DNA from: Pristionchus mayeri
Lineage: Eukaryota; Nematoda; Chromadorea; Rhabditida; Neodiplogasteridae
Assembly (NCBI GenBank): GCA_036245805.1
Contig: BTRK01000006.1
Coordinates: 29,950,901 to 30,014,900, forward strand
DNA length: 64,000 bases
Direction: 5' to 3'
Part shown: positions 11,804 to 23,322 of the stretch, piece after piece
Layout: each line of letters begins with the position of its first letter
Position numbering within the stretch: the stretch's first letter is position 1
Notes under the pieces: generated by a model
Told to the model about the DNA's origin: nothing
Databases searched by the model: none
What the model saw: only the letters and a program-made list of their open reading frames with translations
Position numbers and translations under genes: made by a program

Positions 11804-12862
11804 TTGGAAAAGACAAAAACGGATTAATTGATAAATTTATGAAAAAGATATAAATCAGTTGACCACGCCAGTTACTCCGTAGTCGACAATAAGCTCTCCC
11901 TCGTCCATTCGAATCTCGACGGACATCCGTTTCTTGTACATCCTCATGATATTATTGCACTCTAACCCTAACGGAATAAATGAATGAATGAATGAATCTT
12001 AGTTAATTTGTTTTGGAATTCTCTCGATTGCTCAAATCGATCAATTCCGAATGGAGATGCTAAAGGAGGCAAGGGCGAGAAAGGCATCTCAGACAGTCTC
12101 CCTAGTCCATCAGAGGGAGAAGGATCGAGATGAGACACGGCAAGTCAATCGAATTGTCTTCTAATCAGATACCTCGACTGGCTCACGACTCAATTCGGAC
12201 GGAGAGTAACTCTCAACACTGTTATTTTTTTTTTATATATCTACTGTGTATGATAAATAACGACGCAAAATCTAGAATGAAAGTATAATTCATGCAAAAT
12301 ATACAAAAACATACAAGAGCCTTCGGGGCAAACGAACGCATTTCGAATGCTTGGTTCACATCCATAATGACGATACTCCAGGAATGCGGATTGAAGAGGT
12401 TATGTGGAACTCAACTGTCGATACTCTTCATCTTTTGCGTTAGGAATTATCACGCTTTTCCTTTGTTGAGACTTTGTCATATTTTCTATTGGCTTGTTTG
12501 TACTGCATTTTGTTGGAAATTCTAATTTTTTGAAACATTAATTTCAAGAATTTGAGTTTTTTCAGGTCTTTTTATTGTTATAGTCTTTTATTCAGCGCTA
12601 TTAATTTGGCAGGACAGCACTCTATGGGATGCAATTGATCAGCTTGAAGGACTGGCTCTTTCAATAGTTCATCATGCCAACCGAGCAATTCAATTTAGTG
12701 AGGTATATCAGAATAGGACTCAGCATAACAGACAACAGCTAATCTGGGTTCACCATCAAAAACAATCTTCGACAAAAATACAATTTAAAGCATAGTTTCA
12801 TCCCATAGTGAGAAAGTGCACAATCGGTTGATTTTCTAGTTATGTGTCTACAAAGAATAAGT
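11804..12862. other. Intergenic, AT-rich
   Basis: Holds the end of the CHK copy 2 transcript, a short (AATG)n run near 11979-11997 and a T-tract with TATATATC near 12223-12241. The frame 12611-12795 (containing LWDAIDQLEGLALSIVHHAN) is open but shows no recognised family. Confidence 0.4.
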
Positions 12863-13160
12863 TCAGTCGGCGAATTTAGTTTTGTCTTCGCCCTTGAGCA
12901 GATGCTTCTCTCGATACTTGGCCACGTTAGGACTATCAGTTAACTCGGGAAGCGCCTGAATCAACGAGCTCACTTAAACATTTATTTAAATAATATGAAT
13001 TAGCGACGAAATTACCTATTACTGATAAAGACAGGAGAACATTCGCATAAGAAACGGCCTATTAAGGTATATGATAATAAAAACCTGAAGGAATATAGCA
13101 TCTGTATCATCGAGAGTGACTTCTCCGATCTTAGCCCCAGAAGGGACTATCGAATGGACT
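12863..13160 (-). CDS. C-terminal exons of an unrecognised minus-strand gene
   Basis: Two exons on the minus strand join in phase. The upstream exon (ending at 13085) reads SGAKIGEVTLDDTDAIFLQ, has a GT donor, and follows about 50 nt of the same open frame. The last exon (12955-12863) reads ALPELTDSPNVAKYREKHLL and ends GEDKTKFAD with TGA at 12865-12863. The acceptor is TTGATTCAG. The 5' part was not found. A foldback element sits directly upstream (13208-13558) and may have disrupted it. I do not recognise the family. Confidence 0.4.
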
Positions 13161-13207
13161 GCAGAAGCAGAGCCAGGGATCAGGGAACTTCAACGGAACC
13201 AAGATCA

Positions 13208-13558
13208 AATTATGACAGTTAGAGGGGGTACGACATTTCCGCAACGGAGCGCCATTCGCTTGAGAGTTGACGTAGCAAAGGGAGTTGTTCCATTGTTACC
13301 AGTATGTGCTCCCATACATTAGAATATATACATTTAGTTTACAGGTGATCTTGAGTTTCACTCCAAATCAACGTATGGGGTTCATGGTATATGAGTTTCC
13401 ATTAACGTTGAAACTCAATATCGCCTGGAAATAAGAATTGGGTATGCAAAGGTGTGGGAGCACATACTGACAACAATGAAACAACCCCCATGTTGCTACG
13501 CCAATTCTCAAGCGAATGGCGCTCCGTTGCGGAAATGTCGCACCCCCAGTTAGAGTAC
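13208..13558. mobile_element. Foldback (MITE-like) element
   Basis: The left arm (about 13210-13318) and the right arm (about 13450-13555) are inverted copies. Both contain CATTTCCGCAACGGAGCGCC and a CAGTATGTGCTCCCA stretch in mirrored order. A spacer of about 130 bp separates them. Arm identity is high but not perfect. Confidence 0.85.
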
Positions 13559-13994
13559 CCGTACCTCAAAACATCGTCTGCTTTCTTCGTTCCTGGAAAC
13601 TTGCCAAGTGCTTCGCACCACATGGCATACGGTAGGAGAACTGAAGATGGGAGAGTGGGAGAAAGTTCCTCGACCGCCAGACTAGAAGAAATACTTCCAT
13701 CATTCTTTTATACATCATGAAGTGAAGTTGCAGACAGATTTGACAGATGCAGAACAAGAGAAAAGTGAATGGTATGCATACCAGTCATCTTCGTGTCCTC
13801 CTCCTGCCACGATTTCCTTTCCTCCGATGGATACCGTACTACGAGGTCGAAGCCAGCAACCAAACCAGCGAGAGGGAAGAAATCCCGCCTGATGATGGCA
13901 TATATAATACAGTGTACCGAATCACAGTAGAACCTTTTAGGAGTGCAATAATTATACATTTAATTATAATAATTAACATTTTTGAATGCTATGA

Positions 13995-14223
13995 ATAGCA
14001 AGGGCAATGGACATTATTCAAAGGCGCTAAATAAATATTTTCTTTTAATACACGTATGTAATCAGTGATGCTGAAACGATCTAGGAAAATGAAATATAAA
14101 AATTATTTAAAATAACAAAAATACGGCGATCTTTTAAAACTGAATTGGGAATTATGAGTTGTGTCGGTGAGTTGGGTCATACATGCAATCGACTGAGCAA
14201 AATAATGTTGATATTTATTTTTC
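13995..14223 (+). repeat. Repeat block C (inverted copy at 18900-19130)
   Basis: From AGCAAGGGCAATGGACATTA to TATTTATTTTTCTA this block matches the reverse complement of 18900-19130 with scattered differences. Similarity stops abruptly at 14223. In the other copy, block C runs straight into block A. Confidence 0.88.
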
Positions 14224-14667
14224 TACCACGGACGGGACTGATGAACAAAAAAGACGCGCTCCCAAAAGATCGGCAGGTGGTAGTGTAAAAATGTCACATC
14301 TCACTAAAATGCAGTCGCCGAGGGCCAGAAATACGGTAGTCTTGGGCAAATTCAACATGCTGCCGCAATTTTGAGCACTTTATGGAAATCTGATACTACT
14401 CATGGGTAGGAACTAGAAATTCTATATGAATTTGTGAACTTTTGCAATAAAAATAATAATTTTATCTTAAATATTCACGGAAAATATGTCCGCATCTTTT
14501 TCGCATTTTTTCTCTGTTCCGACCATGCTGAAATCGTTACCTACTATGCGCTAAACGAGCCCTCTTCATATTTCTCGCGCCGCTCGCCACTTTCATGTGT
14601 GCATTTCAACGTTGTTTTGCTCATGTTAATTGATTAATTCGCTTGCGTTTTTATCTGTGCATTCCAG

Positions 14668-14947
14668 GGAATTAACAAGGATGACAATCAACGAAAGAAG
14701 AAAGAATCTATCGTCGGTTTTTCGAAATTGGAGTGGAGCAGATTCTCATCATCAAAAGACGGTGAGTGTCACGTTCGCTATCGTTAATTCAACTGGGTAA
14801 TTGAGACTGCAATTGCATCCCGAGCAGACGTTCTTCCTCCTCGTGAACGAGAAGGCAATCACCGCCAAGTTAATGGCTTTCTCCGCTTCACAATCAGAGC
14901 AAGGCGGTAGTTTCCTCTATCTCGTGTATACTTCCCAGCCAGCTTAA
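14668..14947 (+). pseudogene. Atg8/LC3-like C-terminal exon pair (partial or stranded gene)
   Basis: Exon 14668-14761 ends at a GTGAGT donor, and exon 14828-14947 follows a GAGCAG acceptor in phase 0. The second exon reads TFFLLVNEKAITAKLMAFS and then GGSFLYLVYTSQPA, resembling the Atg8/LC3 core (FFLLVN...GFLYLVYxSQ), the autophagy ubiquitin-like fold. The first exon begins ELTRMTINERRKNLSSVF, equivalent to the VPxxLT...IRRRL segment. The N-terminal half of the domain is not found within 500 bp upstream, where repeat block C lies. The protein ends at Ala without the C-terminal Gly that Atg8 proteins need for lipid conjugation. A gene fragment carried by a mobile element is the simplest reading. 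A live gene with distant 5' exons cannot be excluded. Confidence 0.5.
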
Positions 14948-15339
14948 CTTTCTAGTCATTTCCGTGTTTTGTTCCTTTGTAAATACGTATGTACTTTCCC
15001 ACTTACTACTAATCGAGCCACCCATTCGATTCTTCAATACCTCTCATTATAGTCTTTACAATTCTGTACCTGTTATTGTTCACCGTAATCATGCCCTGCA
15101 TAAATGTACAAATGCATTGATGATGGTATACAAATTCATTCAATTCATTCACGAAAACGTTCTAAAACAATGCACAGGAACTTCGAAACCGTGGCTAGCC
15201 ACGCCACTCAAGCTTTGCCCAAAACTATCGTAACCAATTTTGGTGCGTCGCGGCTGCGCGTCGCGACTCTAGCGCGTTTTCAAACACGTGCGTCGTCCGA
15301 CCCGTCCGTGCTACGTTTCTAGGGACTTCCACTCAAATC

Positions 15340-15560
15340 TTCAACAATTTTCTAAAATTCTAAAATAGTGTGCAATGGGGTAATCGAGGGCGTTGAAAAA
15401 GGATAGCGTCACTAGAAATTCATTAAATGCTAATTTTAGCGAGTATCAGGACGTTTCTCTAGGCCCCGCCCATAGTGGTGTGGTGCAAGCGACCCAGCGG
15501 TTCGCTGGGTCACACCAGTTCAGCGAGTCAATTCTTGAAGATTTCAAACTATTTTATTTT
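15340..15560 (+). repeat. Dispersed repeat shared with 56470-56690 (inverted)
   Basis: The stretch with GATAGCGTCACTAGAA, GAGTATCAGG and GTGCAAGC..CCCAGCGGTTCGCTGGGTC matches the reverse complement of 56470-56690, which has GACCCAGCGAACCACTGG, GATAGCCTGATACTCG and CTAGTGACGCTATCC. Identity is partial, so the copies are old. Confidence 0.7.
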
Positions 15561-16224
15561 TAGTTTCTTTTGATATATTATATAGAACTCTCACACTGGA
15601 CTAATAACTGATGTAAGTATGAGTAATTTAGAGCAAGTGATACTAGATTTTCAGGACTATTAACAACGGTATACTGTAGCTTTGCAACATATTCTTAAAT
15701 ATGTAATTATTCCACCTTTTGAAAGCATAGTTTATTCTCTCTGTGCTCATTAGAGTGTGCAAAATTAAAGAAACCCTTAAAATCACTTAAATATTAGCTA
15801 CTGAGCTCTAACTCTTCAAAAAGATCATCATGACTTTTCTATAATTCGGTAAATTGGATTTCTCTATTTTTTGTCCAATTAAGTAATTGATGCCGTAGAA
15901 CAGTTCAACTGCGAATTGGAGAGGGGCACCCCTTAGAACGATTTCTATCTAATTAATACAGAATATTGCAAATTTCAAGGGCATAGAGAATTTTTTCGGT
16001 GAATTGGATTTTTTTGATTTTTTTTCAGAATCATCCTTGCAACCTGCTTTTCGCATTCCCTAAAAATTGGAAAGGGGCACCTACCAGAAATATTTTTAAA
16101 GCGAAAAAAAAATTTCACCACACTAATTTAAATTGCCGGGCGATTAGGAAATGATGCTCCTTGCACAACCTTTTCCCGGTTTTAAGCTTTTTAATTTGCA
16201 GATGGTGGTCCCTACTACGTTTCT

Positions 16225-16905
16225 ATTGAATTTTATTTCTTATGAATATGCACACATGCACTTTCAATAGAATATATTTTATTTTAATGTTCTTTTCACG
16301 GAAGAGAAAAGATGAATTAGCGATTTGCAAAAGTTTAGTGTTGGTCATTCAAGTGGAAATATCAGTACTTCCGAACGGCTATCAAGGCTGGTGTTATACA
16401 TTGCGTGATAGCCCAGTGCATGGCCGATTCAAAACAAGTGGATTGGTTAGGTGGGAAAGCCTACGGTGTCGGAGAGGTAAGAATAACCCCGACTTTAGCT
16501 GGTTTTCGTTATTCAAGCTTAAATATCACCACTTCCGAACGACTGCCAACCCTAGTGTTATACACTGGGTGAAAGCTTAGTGCATGGCTGGTATGATAGG
16601 ATTGGCTTGGTTAGGTGGGAAAGCCCGGGAAGGCGGTGGTAGGTCATAGAAGTTTAACATTTTCTAAAACAAGCCGCCACTTAGCAATATTAGTAATAAA
16701 TCTACAGAGATGCGTTCTAGCTGATAGATAGGCATGTTCTGTATATCCTGGTACAACTAAAATAACATTTTCATATAAATACGAGCTAAAAATTGAATAT
16801 AAAAATTGCGTCTGCAAATTCATCCGGGAAATAGTATAGAAAAAAAGCGGCCAATTTGCATTTTTGCACGCTCGGCACCGTGCAACCCACAATGCCTATG
16901 CTAGC
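16225..16905 (+). repeat. Repeat block A (inverted copy at 18205-18890)
   Basis: Nearly identical to the reverse complement of 18205-18890. A shared open frame of 112 codons (16242-16580 and 18874-18536) is almost the same in both and resembles no known protein. Inside the block a unit of about 156 bp occurs twice in tandem (about 16342-16470 and 16498-16625), each ending GGATTGG..TTAGGTGGGAAAGCC. This looks like non-coding repeat sequence, not a gene. Confidence 0.9.
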
Positions 16906-17112
16906 TATGAACATTAATTTAATCTAATAAAAATGCGCGTTCACCTCCTTCATCTTCTTCTCGTGTGCCATCTTCTTGCTGGGAGGAATATTATGAGGAG
17001 AGAAGGAAGAAGAGGAAAGGGCGGGCTCCAGATGACTGAAGGAAGACATTTCAGATAGAAAGGATTGTTTACCCTCCCATGTTCATTGTCATATATTAAA
17101 TGGAAAATATAC

Positions 17113-19862
17113 GATAATAATGCAGGAACGCCTGCCACCAGAAAAAAGTCATAGTCATGGATTTCGACGAAAGTTAGTTCATGGGTACTATTGGGGGTCC
17201 GCGGAAGGCCTATGCACTTGGTTTGGTCAAATTCACACATTATCGATTTTTTGATCTACCCAGTTGAAGTACTGTATTTCGGTCAATTTTGATCGTACAG
17301 CCTACTTTTTTCCCAATTTACGCGTAATTTCGAGATCTACAAAAACAACTTCAGTACCCCATACCGGAAATGATGTCTTCGGGCACTTATTGCCCAAAAA
17401 CCTGTCTTACGATCAAGATTATCGATTTTTCTCGAAGTTTTTTGCTTGTACCACAAAATTTTATTTTAGTTCTCGATTCTCCGCACAAAATAAGGGGGAA
17501 TCTGCGTTGAAAATTTTTCATATAAGCTGCCTTTGAATATCGAAATAGTAAGTGAGACATCGAACATAGCCGAATTTTTCCTAATTTTTGGTTTTTGGGC
17601 CATATGTCAGTTCAAAATGGTCTATTTTGACATTTAAAAAAATTAATCGATAGTTCTCGATGAGTTTAACAAAATGGTTTCTGAGGGTTGAAACCCTAAA
17701 GTTGCTGGCTTTCGAGATATTTGAAGAAAACTCACCCGCAAGGTAACACTTGACAAAAATTCGCTGTGAAGCGCGAGGTTTTCCGTTATTTCACGGTTGC
17801 TGCTTCCCATACTCTTCAATTATGACACATTTCATACTTGTTTCTGATGTTTTCGATGGATTTTGCATCATATTCTAAGGAGAAAGATGAGCAGACCGCT
17901 GAGTCATTTGTCCTTTCACACTGTCTGCTGGTGACTCTCTCAATGCACGTACTGGCTGTTTCTGCACTTTTCTCTTTCACAAAGAACGCCCTATCGGTTT
18001 CGGGTGAGGAGGGACATGTGTTCTCTCTGGGTAGAAAAGTCAAAAGTGTTACTATCTGCATCTGAGAATCTCCTTGGCCGATATATTGCTGTCACTTCTG
18101 GAAATTATAAACGAATTTTTTTATATACATTGTTTGTATGTAATTTCAAATTAATAGTTATTTGCAATTCATGATTGTTTACAGTTCGTTTATTTGCTGT
18201 ATCTAGCCTAGGCATTGTGGGTTGCACGGTGCCGAGCGTGCAAAAATGAAAATTGGCCGCTTTTTCCAAAACTATTTCTCGGATGAATTTGCAGACGCAA
18301 TTTTTATATTCAATTTTTAGGTTGTATTTATATGAAATTATTATTTTAGTTATACAACGATATACAGAACATGCCTATATATCAGCTAGAACGCATATCT
18401 GTAGATTTATTACTAATATTGCTAAATGGCGGCATGTTTTAGAAAATGTCAAATTTCATCTGACTTCTATGACCTACCACTGCCTTCCCGGGCTTTCCCA
18501 CCTAACCAAACCAATCCTATCATACCAGCCATGCACTAAGCTTTCACCCAGTGTATAACACTAGGGTTGGCAGTCGTTCGGAAGTGGTAATATTTAAGCT
18601 TGAATAACGAAAACCAGCTAAAGTCGGGGTTATTCTTACCTCTCCGACACCGTAGGCTTTCCCACCTAACCAATCCACTTGTTTTGAATCGGCCATGCAC
18701 TGGGCTATCACGCAATGTATAACACCAGCCTTGATAGCCGTTCGGAAGTACTGATATTTCCACTTGAATGACCAACACTAAACTTTTGCAAATCGCTAAT
18801 TCATCTTTTCTCTTCCGTGAAAAGAACATTAAAATAAAATATATTCTATTGAAAGTGCATGTGTGCATATTCATAAGAAATAAAATTCAATATAAAGTTA
18901 GAAAAATAAATATGAACATTATTTTGCTAAGTCGATTACATGTATGACCCAACTCGACACAACTCATCATTCCCAATTCAATTTTGAAAGATCGCTGTAT
19001 TTTTGTTATTTTAAATAATTGTTATATTTCATTTTCCTAGATCGTTTCAGCATCACTGATTGCATACGTGTATTTAATGAAAATATTTATTTAGCACCTT
19101 TGAATAATGTCCATTGCCCTTGCTAGCTGTATCGAATCGATTTTTAAAATATGCTATAGTATAAGGAAACGAAATCTTGCTATTTTTCTCCCCGAAATTT
19201 TTCAGATAACATGGAAGTTTTCTTCAAATATCTCGAAAACCAGCACCTTTAGAGTTTCAACCCTCAGAAACCATTTTGTTAAACTCATCGAGAGCTATCG
19301 ATTCATTTTTTTAAATGTCAAAATAGACCATTTTGAACTGACATATGGCCCAAAAACCAAAAATAAGGGAAAATTCGGCTATGTTCGATGTCTCACTTAC
19401 TATTTCGATATTCAAAGGCAGCTTATATGAAAAATTTTCAACGCAGACTCCCCCTTATTTTGTGCGGAGAACCGAGAACTAAAATAAAATTTTGTGGTAT
19501 AAGCAAAAAATTTCGAGAAAAATCGATAATCTTGATCGTAAAACATGTTTTTGGGCAATAAGTGCCCGAAGACGTCATTTCCGGTATGGGGTATTGAAGT
19601 TGTTTTTGTAGATCTCGAAATTACGCGTAAATTGGGAAAAAAGTAGGCTGTACGATCAAAATTGACCGAAATACAGTACTTCAACTGGGTAGATCAAAAA
19701 ATCGATAATGTGTGAATTTGACCAAGCCAAGTGCATAGGCCTTCCGCGGACCCCCAATAGTACCCATGAACTAACATTCGTCGAAATCCATGACTATGAC
19801 TTTTTTCTGGTTGCAAAATGAGCTCATTTTCCTGCATTCTTACAGAAGACCCGTGTTATAAG
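17113..19862. mobile_element. Large foldback element (family B) with nested insertion
   Basis: The left arm (about 17113-17735) and right arm (about 19213-19862) are inverted copies with high identity, both including TCATGGATTTCGACGAA and CCCCATACCGGAAATGA in mirrored order. The right end reads CCTGCATTCTTACAGAAG..CCGTGTTATAA, closely related to the terminus of the element at 30042-31538. The interior holds a unique centre (17740-18200) and the inverted copies of blocks A and C (18205-19130), which look inserted. No transposase frame was seen. Confidence 0.8.
18205..19130 (-). repeat. Inverted copies of blocks A and C, adjacent
   Basis: Block A' (18205-18890) and block C' (18900-19130) are the reverse complements of 16225-16905 and 13995-14223. 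Only about 10 bp separate them, which shows that the 2 kb between C and A on the left is extra sequence. Confidence 0.88.
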
Positions 19863-20076
19863 CGTCGTCCTCGTATAAAATGAAACTAATAATTACGTGC
19901 CCGAAGTGAAAGAGAGTGTGCATCAGTTGACTTCTTCTTCTGGCTGCATGGGAGACGAAAGAGAGAGAGGGGAGGGTGGAGGAGAGGAGGTGGGCCGCGT
20001 GCCTTCAACCATTCTCATTATACGACTTCAGAATACCTCGATTTAGTGATATTCATATTGCGAGATTTCAAACGAA

Positions 20077-20937
20077 TTAGTAGATACCAGAATGGGAAAC
20101 TGACTCAGAGTGGAGGTAAGTGATGAGCTCGACGTCGCCAAGTGCAAAGAGACCCTGGAAGGAGAAAGACTGGAAACAGTGCATACACTCATACCTTTTC
20201 ATCAATCTTCAGATGGTGTTTCAACAAGGAGTGCAAGAATGCATCGAGCACCTGCAATGCATCCTGGGACATTCCTCCATTTTCATTGATCACCCAATCG
20301 CAGTCATCTGCCCGATAGAATTGATTCCAGCCTATGATCTCAGTGAATAAAATAGGATCGATAAATAAACAAACAGCAGTCTGTTGTGTATGGCTCCCAA
20401 GAGAACAAACGATGATTGGGGAGATGACATGAGTAAGGGGCCCTGAAAAGGGCGTGAAGAGTCATCAAGATTTATAAAGAGTTTAAATACTTGTTGAACA
20501 TAGCACATGCATGTCTTTGGAACAAAAGATCCCAATAAACACGAGAAGTATGAAATTTTAAAGTAAGGAAGTGCCCTAACTGTCAGCATTCGTCCTCAAT
20601 CTTAGAGACATCACTCTCCTGTCCTCGTCGTTTTCTCGGGGACGAGCCACCAGTTTATCGGGGAAGGAAAAGGGAGGCGGTTTCTTCTGAAATACATCAT
20701 TGATTTGAAAGCATTGAATTACGCATCATAGATCATTCGCATTTTGAATTAATTGCAAATTTAGAAATGGAATTGTCAACTGAGATACTAACTTTGGGTG
20801 TTAATGATGAGACTGCACACCTTCTTTCTGTATGCTCCCTTGTCCTTCTTCCCTTTCTCCAATCCGAAGAGAGCAGTTGCATCAGCATGGACGGCCTCCA
20901 CTCGATGGCCCTTACGACGAACACTTCGAGAGAACTC
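20077..20937 (-). CDS. Unrecognised minus-strand gene, C-terminal exons
   Basis: Four exons were read on the minus strand. Exon 20937-20821 reads EFSRSVRRKGHRVEAVHADA and then LFGLEKGKKDKGAYRKK before a GT donor. Exon about 20690-20590 reads KKPPPFSFPDKLVARPREND. Exon about 20335-20207 reads IIGWNQFYRADDCDWVINEN followed by GGMSQDALQVLDAFLHSLLK. A 44-nt intron leads to a final exon, GLFALGDVELITYLHSESVS, ending at TAA 20079-20077. Frames at 21705-21580 (MTHEGTGDVRRNVVDDFGRE) and 22032-21817 (LPHLKAVISEIRKAGVKLRV) on the same strand could be its 5' exons. The DxDWVIxNxG string recalls C-terminal regions of P-loop nucleotide-type kinases, but that is weak and I assign no function. Confidence 0.45.
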
Positions 20938-21092
20938 CTATAATTTGTCTATTTATATTGCGTCTCCTCGAAATCATACTAAGACATTGCTTCAAATGGA
21001 GACTTACCCATAACTCGTACATTAAAATCTCTGATGTGAGTAAAGGAATTTTCAAATATTTGAAAATTCCGATCATTTGCATTTACCATCTC

Positions 21093-21382
21093 ACATGGAC
21101 CGTCCGGAACTCACACAACTCAAAATTCTTTTTAAAAAATCACATAACTTTCAAATCACTTTCAAAAGTTCCCAAAGGTATTTTTGACATCTCGATTTTG
21201 TGTGGAAAAAAGGGATTTTCAGTCGAAAAACGCACAAAAAATGCTTATTTTTGCCTCTGAAAAAAATATTCAAAACAAGATTTGGGAACTTTTGAAAGTG
21301 ATTTCCATTTCAGAATTTCGCGCTGAATTTTATGTTAATTTTTCATGAATTTTGGGATATGTGAGTTCTGGTCGGACCATGT
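21093..21382. mobile_element. Short foldback element
   Basis: Ends are ACATGGACCGTCCGGAACTC on the left and GAGTTCTGGTCGGACCATGT on the right, imperfect inverted repeats. A second inverted pair lies inside (ATCACTTTCAAAAGTTCCC and GGGAACTTTTGAAAGTGAT). Total length is about 290 bp, with no coding frame. Confidence 0.85.
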
Positions 21383-22689
21383 CAGATCCGAGTACTCTCG
21401 CAAAACAGAACGCACAAATAACTCGCGTAGATAAGAAAACGAACAAAACCTACCAAAAGATATAAATTTATTGACGAACAAACAGGACTCAAGTTGGAAG
21501 GTAAATTTGCTTGCACCAGACGAAAAACAATGGCCACCATTGTCAACCTCCCCTCGTCTCTCATATGAATTGATGGAGTGAACAGAAGAGATTTGCCGCC
21601 GGCTACCACCATGCAAACTCCCTTTATAACTAAACCACATGTCGTTTCTCTACCAAAATCATCAACAACATTTCTTCTGACATCTCCGGTGCCTTCGTGA
21701 GTCATACGTCAAAGCATCTGTGAAGATTTTGTGCTTTCTTCCAAATTCATGTAGAATATTCAGTCACATGATCAAATATGGGAAATAAATTAATAAATTT
21801 CCACATTGTTTAGAAATTATTTCTCTCCATAATCACCTCTCCCCTGTGCACCACGTATCTCCTCGTTTTGAATTTCCGAGACTCGTAATTTCACGCCTGC
21901 TTTCCGTATCTCACTAATAACGGCCTTCAGATGAGGGAGAAGATGAGGAGAAAGAGTAGGGGGGAGGAGGATGGAAGGAAGGCTTATAATTGAAATGTAT
22001 TGAAGTAATATCGCATTATTTCGAGAGTACAACGTAAAAAAATTTCTTCTTCAGTTTTCCATTAAAGATAGTAACCGTTGACCTTTCCACCGTCTCCCCT
22101 TTTTCGTTCCCTGAATCACCTTGATAATTGAATGGGATCCATCCACTTCTTTTCATCACTACGATTCCATCCGTTTATCCACAAAAAAACTGTCGAGAAG
22201 TGAAAAAGAGAACGCAATCTCTTTGACCCTGAAACGTTGTCCAAGGCAAACGAAATTGATGTGAATCAGGATCGAAAGTAATATGTGCTGGCATAAGACA
22301 TTTCCCTGACCTCTTTTTCAATTGGCTCCAGCACATTATTCGAATCATTTTCTTACGAAGTGACTGCCAATAAAGGAAAAGAGCGGCAAAGAGACCCCAT
22401 TACATTTCCACCCGTTTATTGCATTCCTTCCACCTGACACCCTGCATGTATTTATTGGTAGTAGTGACCACTCGGGAAGGGTGCATTCTCAAACAAAGAA
22501 GATTATTTTACGTATGACTGAATACGACTATTCAGATATTGAATTGTCAGATTCTAGCCTAATTCTATGTTTATATGCTTCCATAACTACTTTTTTCCGC
22601 CCGCATCAATTCAATTTGTAATATCATTTCAACAGGCGCAATAATACCGAGATACCTTGCTGGGAGTGAGAAATAAGGGAATACCATTA

Positions 22690-22790
22690 ACGTGCGAATT
22701 TTAACAATTAGTTTGTGTACTGTGTTACGAATACTAACAATTAGTAAACGAATTTTAACAATTAGTTTGTGTAGTGTGTTAAAGTTGAGC
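22690..22790 (+). repeat. Direct repeat, two imperfect copies of a ~35-bp unit
   Basis: CGAATTTTAACAATTAGTTT followed by GTGTA(C/G)TGTGTTA occurs at about 22695 and 22750. A shorter ACTAACAATTAGTAAACG copy lies between them. Confidence 0.8.
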
Positions 22791-23189
22791 AACATGTCTG
22801 CTTCTAGAAGAATTGATGAAAAAATTTTGCATAACGATGAGATTCATAATTTCGAATGTCTGCCTCCAGATTAGCACTAATATCATTCAATCATCACATT
22901 ATTAATAAATACCATTGAGATACTTCTATTCAGAAATTACCGAGCGCAAATAGCTTACCATTTCCTATAGGAAATGAAATATATCCATTCTCATTCTTCA
23001 GATCGGAAATTAGCGAATCCCAACCCTATTCATCAATGCTCTTAGTATCCACACTGCTCCATCCGTGCTTCACAGGCTCAGTAACGACCTTCCACTTCCG
23101 TCGTTCACTTTGCTGTGCTATGCTAATTTGCTCGTAACATCTAATCTTCTCATCTGGGCACCTAATTCCAGCATTCATCCCTCCTTCCT

Positions 23190-23228
<39 letters not shown>

Positions 23229-23322
23229 GTCTCTCTCTCTCTCTCTCTCCCTGTCTCTCTCTCTCTCTCCCTGTCTCTCTCTCTCTCTCCCTGTCTCTCT
23301 CTCTCTCTCTCCCTGTCTCTCT
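23190..23322 (+). repeat. Compound CT microsatellite
   Basis: Runs of CT are interrupted at intervals by CCCTGT, giving a higher-order unit CCCTGTCTCTCTCTCTCT repeated about five times with variable CT length. Confidence 0.92.

Larger units (their letters stand above)
14224..16224. other. 2.0-kb sequence separating repeat blocks C and A
   Basis: The mirrored copy at 18.2-19.1 kb has blocks A and C adjacent, so this segment looks like an insertion into the repeat on this side. Both junctions carry TTTCTA. It contains an Atg8-like exon pair (14668-14947), a CG-rich stretch at 15240-15310 and a dispersed repeat (15340-15560). The remainder is AT-rich and shows no gene. Confidence 0.55.

Noticed and set aside
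16242..16580. 112-codon frame repeated on the other strand at 18536-18874
   Set aside because: It is shared only because both copies are arms of an inverted repeat. The product resembles nothing, and the codon pattern is that of AT-rich repeat DNA.
23190..23322. Regular CCCTGT spacing resembling a CRISPR array
   Set aside because: The spacers are only CT dinucleotides of varying length, and the window is eukaryotic. It is a compound microsatellite.
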